A DNA stretch of 26,053 bases from positions 1 through 26,053 of the forward strand of contig CALGCG010000019.1 in assembly GCA_937884485.1 (NCBI GenBank), written 5' to 3'. Positions within the stretch are counted from its first letter, which is position 1. Every line of letters starts with the position of its first letter. Shown here one piece after another: positions 1-6,809 of this stretch. The stretch comes from an uncultured Bacteroidales bacterium. Lineage in GTDB: Bacteria; Bacteroidota; Bacteroidia; Bacteroidales; P3. The position numbers were made by a program, and so were the translations under genes. The notes beneath the pieces were generated by a model. It did no database searches, was not told where the DNA came from, and saw only the letters and a program-made list of their open reading frames with translations.

Positions 1-78
1 TAGTTCTTATATACTGTATATAGGAACTATATAAGAAGTATATAAGAACTATATAAGAAGGGCCGAATCGGGGGCGAA
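1..78. repeat. Palindromic AT-rich element, copy 1 (right half)
   Basis: This is the right half of an element seen whole at 5255-5403 and 14067-14204. It consists of TTATATAGTTC-type short repeats ending in AGAAGGGCCGAAT and a G-rich arm. The left half lies outside the window. The match to copy 3 continues without gaps through the thyA promoter. Confidence 0.85.
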
Positions 79-120
79 GTCGGGGCGGAGCCGGGGCCTG
101 CCGGGGACGGGTGGAAAATA

Positions 121-128
121 TATTTTTG
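121..128 (+). promoter_or_regulatory. Promoter -7 box of thyA operon
   Basis: TATTTTTG followed by CA matches the Bacteroidota TAnnTTTG box, 51 bases before the thyA start. No good TTTG box is seen 19-21 bases upstream; the region there is G-rich. The same box and leader recur at 14247-14254. Confidence 0.65.
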
Positions 129-179
129 CATCCGTACAACATTTTTCTTTTTTCGGCGTTATGAGCATAAGATATATAT

Positions 180-974
180 ATGAAACAATATTTAGACCTC
201 TTGCAATATGTGCTGGACCACGGCACGGAGCGCCAGGACCGCACAGGGACGGGCACCGTGGGTGTGTTCGGCTACCAGATGCGCTTCGACCTCGGCCGGG
301 GGTTCCCCGTGCTGACGACCAAGAAGCTGCACCTGCGCTCCATCATATACGAACTGCTGTGGTTCCTCCGCGGCGACACCAACATCAAGTACCTCAAGGA
401 CCACGGCGTCTCCATCTGGGACGAGTGGGCCGACGCCGAGGGCAACCTGGGGCCGGTGTACGGCTCGCAGTGGCGCTCGTGGCCCGACGGCCGCGGCGGC
501 ACCATCGACCAGATTGCCAACGTGGTGGAGCAGATAAAGACCAACCCCTACAGCCGCCGCCTGATGGTGACGGCGTGGAACCCCGCCGAGATTGAGGACA
601 TGGCCCTGCCGCCGTGCCACTGCCTGTTCCAGTTCTACGTGAGCGACGGCAAACTCAGCTGCCAGCTCTATCAAAGGAGCGCCGACATCTTCCTCGGCGT
701 GCCGTTCAACATTGCCAGCTATGCACTGCTGACCATGATGATGGCGCAGGTGTGCGGCCTGGAGCCGGGCGAGTTTGTCCACACCTTCGGCGACGCGCAC
801 ATATACAAGAATCACCTCGACCAGGTGCACCTCCAGCTCACCCGCGAGCCGCGCCCCCTGCCCACGATGCTCATCAACCCCGAGCGCAAGAGCATCTTCG
901 ACTTCGAGTACGAGGACTTCCGCCTCGAGGGCTACGACCCCCATCCACACATCAAAGGGGAGGTGAGCGTATGA
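180..974 (+). CDS. thyA: Thymidylate synthase
   Basis: ThyA converts dUMP to dTMP using methylenetetrahydrofolate as carbon donor and reductant; it is cytosolic. The 264 residues match the length of E. coli ThyA and appear to align with it almost without gaps. Visible signatures are the folate/dUMP region DRTGTGT (residues 20-26), WDEWAD, the catalytic cysteine C146 in LPPCHC, the CQLYQRS arginine segment and the C-terminal GYDPHP. The start at 180 gives the typical MKQYL N-terminus; the ATG at 161 is in another frame. The gene is the first of an operon and its TGA overlaps the manC ATG by four bases. Dihydrofolate reductase, a frequent partner of thyA, is not next to it here. Confidence 0.98.
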   Translation: MKQYLDLLQYVLDHGTERQDRTGTGTVGVFGYQMRFDLGRGFPVLTTKKLHLRSIIYELLWFLRGDTNIKYLKDHGVSIWDEWADAEGNLGPVYGSQWRSWPDGRGGTIDQIANVVEQIKTNPYSRRLMVTAWNPAEIEDMALPPCHCLFQFYVSDGKLSCQLYQRSADIFLGVPFNIASYALLTMMMAQVCGLEPGEFVHTFGDAHIYKNHLDQVHLQLTREPRPLPTMLINPERKSIFDFEYEDFRLEGYDPHPHIKGEVSV

Positions 975-2047
975 CCTGGTGCGTTATCATGGCCGGCGGC
1001 CTGGGGAGCCGCTTCTGGCCCATCAGCAATGCCGACTGCCCCAAGCAGTTCATCGACGTCATGGGCACCGGGCGCACCATGCTGCAAAGCACCTACCGCC
1101 GCTATGCGCAGCTCTGCGGCAGGGAGCGCGTGGTGGTGGTCACCGGCGAGCAGTATGCCGACCGCGTGCGCGAGCAGCTGCCCGAGCTCGAGGACTGGCA
1201 GGTGCTGAGCGAACCCCTGCGGCGCAACACGGCCCCCTGCGTGGCCTATGCCGCCGCCGTCATCGCCGCCCACGACCCCGGGGCCACACTCATCGTCACC
1301 CCCTCGGACCACGCCATCTTCCGCGAGGAGAAGTTCATGACAGACATGAAGCAGGCCGTCGACACCGTGCAAAAGCACGACTGGATCATCACCCTCGGCG
1401 CGCAGCCCGTGCGCCCGGTGACCAGCTACGGATACATCCAGTTCCGCGAGGAACCCGCCCTGCCCAAGGCACACAACCTGCACGAGGTGGTCACCTTCAC
1501 CGAGAAACCCCCGCTCGAAATGGCACGCCAGTTCATAGCCAGCGGCGAGTTCTTCTGGAACGCCGGCATCTTCGTATGGACACTGCCGGTGCTGCGCAAG
1601 GCCTACGAGACCTACCTGCCGGCCATCGCCGACACCTTTTTCTGCCTCTCGCCGAACACCGACCGCGCACAGCTGGAAGAGCTTTACTCGCATTGCGAGG
1701 CCATTTCAATCGACAACGGCATCATGGAGAAGGCCTCCAACGTGCACGTGCTGGCGGCCTCGTTCGGATGGAGCGACGTGGAGACGTGGGACTCGCTCTA
1801 CGACGTCGCCCCGCGCGACGGCAACGGCAACGCCATCCTCAGCGGCAACGTCTTCACCTACGACACCCGCAACTCCCTCGTCGTCATACCCGACGACCAC
1901 TCCAAGACCGTGGTCCTCGACGGCCTCGACGGCTACATCGTCGCCGCCAGCGACAATACCCTCATGATTTGCCGCCGCAAGAACGAAGACATGATATTCC
2001 GCTTCAGCAGCGACGTGGAACTGAAAAAACTGATAGATAAGAAATAA
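971..2047 (+). CDS. manC: Mannose-1-phosphate guanylyltransferase
   Basis: This enzyme makes GDP-mannose from mannose-1-phosphate and GTP, feeding surface polysaccharide and GDP-fucose synthesis. The 358 residues begin with the nucleotidyltransferase signature AGGLGSRFWP (residues 8-17) and PKQF (24-27). TPSDHAI, FTEKP and the FFWNAGIFVW region follow, all typical of the GDP-mannose pyrophosphorylase family. It is the short form, without the fused phosphomannose isomerase domain of larger ManC proteins. The reading frame is open further upstream inside thyA, but the ATG at 971 puts the signature at the N-terminus and gives an ATGA overlap with thyA, which suggests translational coupling. The pairing with thyA has no obvious metabolic reason. 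Confidence 0.95.
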   Translation: MTWCVIMAGGLGSRFWPISNADCPKQFIDVMGTGRTMLQSTYRRYAQLCGRERVVVVTGEQYADRVREQLPELEDWQVLSEPLRRNTAPCVAYAAAVIAAHDPGATLIVTPSDHAIFREEKFMTDMKQAVDTVQKHDWIITLGAQPVRPVTSYGYIQFREEPALPKAHNLHEVVTFTEKPPLEMARQFIASGEFFWNAGIFVWTLPVLRKAYETYLPAIADTFFCLSPNTDRAQLEELYSHCEAISIDNGIMEKASNVHVLAASFGWSDVETWDSLYDVAPRDGNGNAILSGNVFTYDTRNSLVVIPDDHSKTVVLDGLDGYIVAASDNTLMICRRKNEDMIFRFSSDVELKKLIDKK

Positions 2048-2060
2048 AAAAACAAACAAT

Positions 2061-3497
2061 ATGAAACGTTACGAGATTAAATACCTTCTGAAAGAAGACG
2101 TCAGCGCACTGATTGGCACGCAGATTTGTGTCAAAGGCTGGGTGCGCACCAAACGCGGCAACAAGAACGTGGCCTTCCTGGCCGTCAACGACGGCTCCAT
2201 CATCCACAACATCCAGGTTGTGGCCGACCCGCAGAAGTTCGAGGAAGAGCTGAAGCGCATCACCACCGGCGCCTGCATCGGCGTGGAGGGCACGCTCGTC
2301 GAGAGCCAGGGCAGCGGCCAGGCCGTCGAGGTGCAGGCCGAGAAAATCGTCGTCTACGGCGAGGCCGACCCCAACACCTACCCCCTCCAGAAGAAGGGCC
2401 ACAGCATGGAGTTCCTGCGCGAGATAGGCCATCTGCGCCTGCGCACCAACACCTTCGGCGCCGTCATGCGTCTGCGCCACAACATGGCCATGGCCATCCA
2501 TACCTTCTTCCACGAGCGCGGCTTCTTCTATTTCCACACGCCGCTCATCACCGCCAGCGACTGCGAAGGCGCCGGCGAGATGTTCCACGTCAGCACCCTC
2601 GACCCCGAGAACCCGCCCCGCAAGGAGGACGGCACCATCGACTGGGAGCAGGACTTCTTCGGCAAGTTCACCGCCCTCACCGTCAGCGGCCAGCTCGAGG
2701 GCGAGCTCGGCGCCACCTCGCTGGGCAAGATCTACACCTTCGGCCCCACCTTCCGCGCCGAGAACAGCAACACCCCGCGCCACCTGGCCGAGTTCTGGAT
2801 GATTGAGCCCGAGATGGCTTTCTACCAGATGGACGAGTTGACGGCCCTCGAGGAGGAGTTCATCAAGTACTGTGTGCGCTGGGCCCTCGACCACTGCATG
2901 GACGACCTGGAGTTCCTCAACAAGATGATCGACAACGGCCTCATCGAGCGCCTGAAGAGTGTGGTGGACACCGAGTTCGTGCGTCTGCCCTACACCGAAG
3001 GCATCAAGATACTGGAAGAGGCCGTCGCCAAGGGCCACAAGTTCGAGTTCCCCGTCAGCTGGGGCGTCGACCTGGCCTCGGAGCACGAGCGCTTCCTCGT
3101 CGAGGAGCACTTCAAGAAGCCCGTCATCATGATTGACTACCCGAAGGAGATCAAGGCCTTCTACATGAAGCTCAACGACCACGTGGAGGAGGAAGGCAAG
3201 CGTCAGGGATTCTCCGGCCTCACCGTGCAGGGCACCGACGTGCTCTTCCCGCAGATTGGCGAAATCATCGGCGGCAGCGTCCGCGAAGAGAACTACGACA
3301 AGCTCATGGGCCGCATCACCGAGCTCAACATCCCGATGAAGGACATGTGGTGGTACCTCGACACGCGCCGCTACGGCTCCTGCCCACACGCCGGCTTCGG
3401 CCTGGGCTTCGAGCGCCTGCTGCTCTTCGTCACCGGCATGGCCAACATCCGCGACGTCATCCCCTTCCCCCGCACCCCCAAGACCGCCGAGTTCTAA
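2061..3497 (+). CDS. asnS: Asparaginyl-tRNA synthetase
   Basis: A class IIb aminoacyl-tRNA synthetase that charges tRNA-Asn with asparagine. The 478 residues have an N-terminal OB-fold anticodon-binding domain (about residues 15-115, starting at VKGWVRTKR). The class II catalytic domain follows, with motif 2 around FRAENSNTPRHLAEF (from about residue 231) and motif 3 GFGLGFERLLLF (about 447-458) followed by RDVIPFPRTP. The asparagine-type motif 2 and the C-terminal FPRTP favour AsnRS over AspRS. The gene starts 13 bases after manC and is the last gene of the thyA operon. A strong hairpin follows 40 bases after the stop codon. Confidence 0.97.
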   Translation: MKRYEIKYLLKEDVSALIGTQICVKGWVRTKRGNKNVAFLAVNDGSIIHNIQVVADPQKFEEELKRITTGACIGVEGTLVESQGSGQAVEVQAEKIVVYGEADPNTYPLQKKGHSMEFLREIGHLRLRTNTFGAVMRLRHNMAMAIHTFFHERGFFYFHTPLITASDCEGAGEMFHVSTLDPENPPRKEDGTIDWEQDFFGKFTALTVSGQLEGELGATSLGKIYTFGPTFRAENSNTPRHLAEFWMIEPEMAFYQMDELTALEEEFIKYCVRWALDHCMDDLEFLNKMIDNGLIERLKSVVDTEFVRLPYTEGIKILEEAVAKGHKFEFPVSWGVDLASEHERFLVEEHFKKPVIMIDYPKEIKAFYMKLNDHVEEEGKRQGFSGLTVQGTDVLFPQIGEIIGGSVREENYDKLMGRITELNIPMKDMWWYLDTRRYGSCPHAGFGLGFERLLLFVTGMANIRDVIPFPRTPKTAEF

Positions 3498-3537
3498 CCC
3501 GACACTCTCAATCGACGGGGCGAAAACACAACCTCTC

Positions 3538-3573
3538 GGCCACATGGCAAAACATTTTTTTTGCCATGTGGCC
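3538..3573. terminator. Perfect 15-bp hairpin after asnS
   Basis: GGCCACATGGCAAAA (3538-3552) is perfectly repeated in inverse at 3559-3573 with a six-base loop. GTTTTGTTGT follows, a weak T-rich tail, so it could act as a terminator for asnS. The right arm contains the TTTG box of the next promoter. Confidence 0.6.
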
Positions 3574-3590
3574 GTTTTGTTGTATCTTTG
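3560..3590 (+). promoter_or_regulatory. Promoter of rnhA-prmC
   Basis: TTTG at 3560-3563 and TATCTTTG at 3583-3590, separated by 19 bases, match the Bacteroidota promoter consensus. The start codon follows 13 bases later, so the leader must be very short. Confidence 0.8.
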
Positions 3591-3603
3591 CATTTTGAAA
3601 ACT

Positions 3604-4290
3604 ATGGCGAAGAAACAGAAATACTATGTGGTGTGGCAGGGCAAGCAGCCCGGCATCTACACGGACTGGGACGCCTGCCGCGAGCAGGTGGCGGGCGTGC
3701 AGGGGGCGCAGTACAAGAGCTTCGACACCCTGGCGGAGGCCGAGGCGGCGATAAAGCTGCCCTACAGCGCCAGCGTGACCGTCAAAACCCCCGAAAAAAG
3801 TCCAAACAGCACAACCGGCAAAACCGGCATCCTCATCGTCGACAACGACGGCATGACGGCCATCCGCCCCGACGCGCAGCCGCCGCTGCCCGTGCTCGAC
3901 GCCCTGGCCGTCGACGCCGCCTGCAGCGGCAACCCCGGCATCATGGAGTACCAGGGCATCTACATCCCCACGCGCACGCAGGTCTTCCACTACCGCGCCC
4001 CCAAGGGCACCAACAACATCGGCGAGTTCCTGGCCATCGTCCACGGCCTGAGCTACATGAAAAAGCACCACCTCAACCAGATTATCTACTCCGACTCGGT
4101 CAACGCCATGAGCTGGGTGCGCCAGAAAACGTGCAAGAGCAAGCTGCCCGACGACGCCACCACCGCCGAGCTGTGGGACTTCGTGCACCGCGCCGAGAAC
4201 TGGCTCCGCACCAACACCTACACCACCGAGATTCGCAAATGGGACACCGACCGCTGGGGCGAGATTCCTGCAGACTTTGGACGAAAATGA
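3604..4290 (+). CDS. rnhA: Ribonuclease H with viroplasmin-like N-terminus
   Basis: It degrades the RNA strand of RNA-DNA hybrids. The 228 residues have two parts. Residues 4-50 form a caulimovirus-viroplasmin-type hybrid-binding domain (KYYVVWQGKQPGIYTDWDAC, then SFDTLAEAEAA). After a linker, the RNase H fold spans about 98-228, with acidic residues D104 (VDAACSGNPG), E141 (NNIGEFLA), D164 (YSDS) and D214 or D224 (WDTDRWGEIPADFGRK). The frame is open upstream from 3544, but that stretch would be translated hairpin and promoter DNA, so the ATG at 3604 just after the TATCTTTG box is preferred. The stop overlaps the prmC start by four bases (ATGA). Confidence 0.93.
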   Translation: MAKKQKYYVVWQGKQPGIYTDWDACREQVAGVQGAQYKSFDTLAEAEAAIKLPYSASVTVKTPEKSPNSTTGKTGILIVDNDGMTAIRPDAQPPLPVLDALAVDAACSGNPGIMEYQGIYIPTRTQVFHYRAPKGTNNIGEFLAIVHGLSYMKKHHLNQIIYSDSVNAMSWVRQKTCKSKLPDDATTAELWDFVHRAENWLRTNTYTTEIRKWDTDRWGEIPADFGRK

Positions 4291-5246
4291 ACACACGCAA
4301 TATAAGGTTCAGGAGCAACAGGGTGAGGGACATCCTCAGCCTCTACCACGAGGAGCTGGACCCCCTCTACGGCCCGGGCGAGGTGCGCACCTTCGGCGAG
4401 ATGCTCTTCGAGGCCTTCCTCGGCTGGGACCGCATTAAACTGCTCACCTCCCGTGACCACACCGTCAACCAGAGCGACCTCCTGCGCCTGCACTGGGCCC
4501 TCGAGGACCTCCGCCGCCACCGCCCCATCCAGCACATCATCGGACACACCGACTTCCGCGGCTGCCGCATAGCGGTGACGCCCGACGTACTCATTCCGCG
4601 GCCCGAAACAGAGGAAATCGTCAACTGGATAGCCACCGCTTTCCACGCCCCTCACCCCGCCCCGCGCATCCTCGACCTCTGCACCGGCAGCGGCTGCATA
4701 GCCATAGCGCTGAAAAAGGCATTCCCCGGGGCCGACGTCACCGCCGTGGACCTCTCCCCCGCCGCCCTCGCCGTCGCCCGCCAGAACGCCAAGGACAACG
4801 GCACAGAGATCAACTTCGTCCAATCCGACATCCTCGCCACCCCAAAAGAGGAGAATAAAGAAGAGAATAAAGAAAAGAATAGCGAGGAAAAAAATTTCAA
4901 TTTTCAATTTTCAATTTTCAATTTAATAGTCTCCAATCCGCCCTACGTGCGCCAGAGCGAACGCGCCGCCATGCGGCGCAACGTGCTGGACTACGAGCCG
5001 GAGATGGCCCTCTTCGTGCCCGCCGGCGACCCCCTGCGCTTCTACCGCGCCATCGGTGCCATCGCCGCCCGCAGCCTGGCCCCGGGAGGCCTCCTGGCAC
5101 TCGAAATCAACCAAGCCCTCGCCGAGGAGACCGGCGCCCTGCTGCAGCAGCAAGGCTTCACCACCGACCTGCACACCGACTTCCGCGGCAATGCCCGCTT
5201 CATCACCGCAACGGCGCTCCACAGGCCCCCAACAGGCACCGAATAG
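4287..5246 (+). CDS. prmC: Release factor glutamine methyltransferase (PrmC/HemK)
   Basis: PrmC methylates the glutamine of the GGQ motif in peptide release factors using S-adenosylmethionine. In the 319 residues an N-terminal helical domain (1-85) precedes IPRPETEE (103-110), the SAM-binding motif LDLCTGSGCIAIALK (129-143), the acidic VDLS (154-157) and the catalytic NPPY (217-220). The ATG at 4287 overlaps the rnhA stop. An oddity is a Lys/Glu/Asn-rich then Phe/Asn-rich stretch, residues about 186-212, between the SAM domain and NPPY, encoded by simple repeats. The family normally reaches NPPY soon after this point. The frame is kept, so the protein is probably full length and perhaps still active. 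Confidence 0.92.
   Translation: MNTRNIRFRSNRVRDILSLYHEELDPLYGPGEVRTFGEMLFEAFLGWDRIKLLTSRDHTVNQSDLLRLHWALEDLRRHRPIQHIIGHTDFRGCRIAVTPDVLIPRPETEEIVNWIATAFHAPHPAPRILDLCTGSGCIAIALKKAFPGADVTAVDLSPAALAVARQNAKDNGTEINFVQSDILATPKEENKEENKEKNSEEKNFNFQFSIFNLIVSNPPYVRQSERAAMRRNVLDYEPEMALFVPAGDPLRFYRAIGAIAARSLAPGGLLALEINQALAEETGALLQQQGFTTDLHTDFRGNARFITATALHRPPTGTE
4845..4924 (+). repeat. Simple repeat inside prmC
   Basis: Two tandem GAGAATAAAGAA units (4851-4862 and 4863-4874) are followed by a CAATTTT heptamer run (4895-4924). The same CAATTTT-type repeat is intergenic at 10962-11016, so an intergenic repeat seems to have grown or inserted here in frame. Confidence 0.8.
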
Positions 5247-5254
5247 GCCCCCGA

Positions 5255-5403
5255 TTCGCCCCCAATTCGGCCCTTCTCATATAGTTTACATATACTTCTT
5301 ATATAGTTCTCATATAGTTCTTATATACTGTATATAGGAACTATATAAGAACTATATGTGAACGATATAAGAACTATATAAGAAGGGCCGAATAGGGGGC
5401 GAG
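5255..5403. repeat. Palindromic AT-rich element, copy 2
   Basis: This 149-bp element starts eight bases after the prmC stop. The left arm TTCGCCCCCAATTCGGCCC(TTCT) is inverted at 5381-5403 with 21 of 23 positions matching. Between them are many copies of TTATATAGTTC on one side and GAACTATATAA on the other. It could fold into a long hairpin and end prmC transcription. It also resembles a small non-coding mobile element. Confidence 0.85.
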
Positions 5404-5478
5404 TTGGGTACCTATCGGCCACGGAGAGGAGTGGAAGATAAAATTTGAAAATTTTACTTAAAATTTAAAAAAAATGTG

Positions 5479-5486
5479 TATATTTG
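5479..5486 (+). promoter_or_regulatory. Promoter -7 box of membrane protein gene
   Basis: TATATTTG followed by CA, a consensus Bacteroidota -7 box. No clear TTTG box is seen at the right distance. It implies a leader of about 130 bases before the start at 5622, in which no feature is recognised. Confidence 0.65.
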
Positions 5487-5621
5487 CAGTAACAAACCTA
5501 TTGAACACTACACACCAAAACATTTACTATCAAGAACATACACTAACTGCACCCTTTCGGCGAGAGAAATTATCAATCCTTTAAAACCGACGGCCCAATG
5601 CGACAACCGGGGAAAAACACT

Positions 5622-6200
5622 ATGAACGCAAACAATTACAAAGCAGCAACCGCCAAAATTTATTATGGTGTTCTCTGCATCTCCATCCTGAGCATCATCG
5701 GTGGATTCATTTCCGCCATTGGCGCCGTTTCCGCGATGACGGGCGGTTCCAGCTGGTATGTCTACCTGGTGCCCATCCTGACGGTGCTCGGCTACGTGTA
5801 CTATTTCCTCGGCCTGGGCGACCTGCACCGTGAGTTTGAGGGCGAGACCGGCGACAATATCAAGAAAATCCGCACGGCCGTCATCCTCAACATCGTGGCA
5901 GCCCTGTGCTCGCTGATTCCCGTTGCCGGCGGCATCATCGGCGGCATCCTCAACCTCATCGCCTTCATTCTGTGCATCATGGCCTACGGCCGCCTGCGCA
6001 ACGACGCCAACTTCCCCGGCCGCGACGGCATGAAGACCCTCTACACCACCGCCATCCTGCAGATCATTGCCGCCGTGCTGGGCATCATCCCCATCATCAA
6101 CATCATCGGCGCCATCATCGGCATCATTGCCTTCATCATGTTCATCGTGGGTTGGGGCAAGGTGAAGAACGCCAACGTGGACAACGTCCCCGTTGCCTGA
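5622..6200 (+). CDS. Multi-pass membrane protein with internal repeat
   Basis: I do not recognise the family. The 192 residues are mostly hydrophobic, with about six possible membrane segments (roughly 13-35, 44-64, 83-103, 106-124, 137-154 and 157-176). The C-terminal half is a tandem repeat: KKIRTAVILNIVAALCSLIP...YGRLRN resembles MKTLYTTAILQIIAAVLGIIP...WGKVKN, each a glycine- and isoleucine-rich helical hairpin. The ATG at 5598 is in frame, but 5622 gives the more natural N-terminus MNANNYKAATAKIYYG. The gene is alone in its transcript, with a promoter at 5479 and a strong terminator at 6218-6252. The function is unknown. Confidence 0.8.
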   Translation: MNANNYKAATAKIYYGVLCISILSIIGGFISAIGAVSAMTGGSSWYVYLVPILTVLGYVYYFLGLGDLHREFEGETGDNIKKIRTAVILNIVAALCSLIPVAGGIIGGILNLIAFILCIMAYGRLRNDANFPGRDGMKTLYTTAILQIIAAVLGIIPIINIIGAIIGIIAFIMFIVGWGKVKNANVDNVPVA

Positions 6201-6217
6201 GCAACCGATGTTCCAAA

Positions 6218-6252
6218 CAGGAGGCACCAGCGATGGTGCCTTCTGTTTTTTT
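6218..6252 (+). terminator. Rho-independent terminator
   Basis: CAGGAGGCACC (6218-6228), a six-base loop and GGTGCCTTCTG (6235-6245, one G-U pair) are followed by seven T. It ends the membrane protein transcript. The T run touches the stop codon of the convergent dtd gene. Confidence 0.92.
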
Positions 6253-6712
6253 AGAAATCCTCGCGGCGGTGGGAGTCCATGACGATGGTGACGGGGCCGT
6301 CGTTGAGGAGGGAGACCTGCATGTCGGCGCCGAAGGTGCCGGTCTGCACGGGGCGGCCGAAGAGCTGCTGCAGGCGGGCGACGAATTTCTCATACATCGG
6401 CACAGCAAAGTCGGGGCGCGAGGCGTGGATGTAGCTGGGGCGGTTGCCTTTGCGCGTGGAGGCCATGAGGGTGAACTGGCTGACGACCAGCAGGCCGCTG
6501 CCGTCGACGTCGGTGACGGGGAGGTTCATGACGCCGTCGGCGTCGTCGAAGATGCGCATCTTGACCACCTTCTGGCAGAGGTACTCGATGTCGTCGTCGC
6601 TGTCCTCGTCGCAGATGCCCACAAGGATCAGCAGTCCGGGGCCGATGGCGGACTTGAGGGTGCCGCCGATGGTGACGGAGGCCTGGGTTACACGTTGGAT
6701 GACCAATCTCAT
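6251..6712 (-). CDS. dtd: D-aminoacyl-tRNA deacylase
   Basis: Dtd hydrolyses D-amino acids (and glycine) wrongly attached to tRNA, recycling the tRNA. The 153 residues are close to the usual 145-150. Both family signatures are present: SQFTLMA (78-84) and NDGPVT (137-142), the Gly-Pro pair being the chirality-checking motif. The N-terminus MRLVIQRVTQASVTI is typical, which supports the start at 6712. The gene lies downstream of the helicase and CotH genes on the same strand, separated from CotH by a low-complexity repeat of about 70 bases. No promoter is seen there, so it may be cotranscribed. Confidence 0.96.
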   Translation of the reverse strand: MRLVIQRVTQASVTIGGTLKSAIGPGLLILVGICDEDSDDDIEYLCQKVVKMRIFDDADGVMNLPVTDVDGSGLLVVSQFTLMASTRKGNRPSYIHASRPDFAVPMYEKFVARLQQLFGRPVQTGTFGADMQVSLLNDGPVTIVMDSHRREDF

Positions 6713-6714
6713 AT

Positions 6715-6809
6715 TCAGTGTTTAGTTTTTAGTGTTAAGTTTTCAGTGTTTAGTGTTAAGTGTTTGGTGTTTAGTGTTAAGTTTTTAGGGGTTGGTTTTT
6801 AGGGGTTGG
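6715..6809. repeat. Low-complexity GTGTTTAGTGTTAAG repeat
   Basis: Irregular repeats of TTTAGTGTTAAG and similar units (6715-6781) are followed by two exact tandem copies of TTTTTAGGGGTTGG (6782-6795 and 6796-6809). The tandem copies supply the last residues and stop codon of the CotH-like gene. Confidence 0.85.

Noticed and set aside
161..595. ORF from the ATG at 161 overlapping thyA
   Set aside because: It is out of frame with a certain ThyA and its translation is Arg/Pro/His-rich noise, although the ATG itself is noted in the leader comparison.
2004..3593. Minus-strand ORF of 529 codons opposite asnS
   Set aside because: Shadow of asnS with the same low-complexity composition; no start context or domain.
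5281..5385. TTATATAGTTC repeats as a CRISPR array or replication origin iterons
   Set aside because: Units are short, irregular, without unique spacers, symmetric about a centre, and occur as copies in three places.
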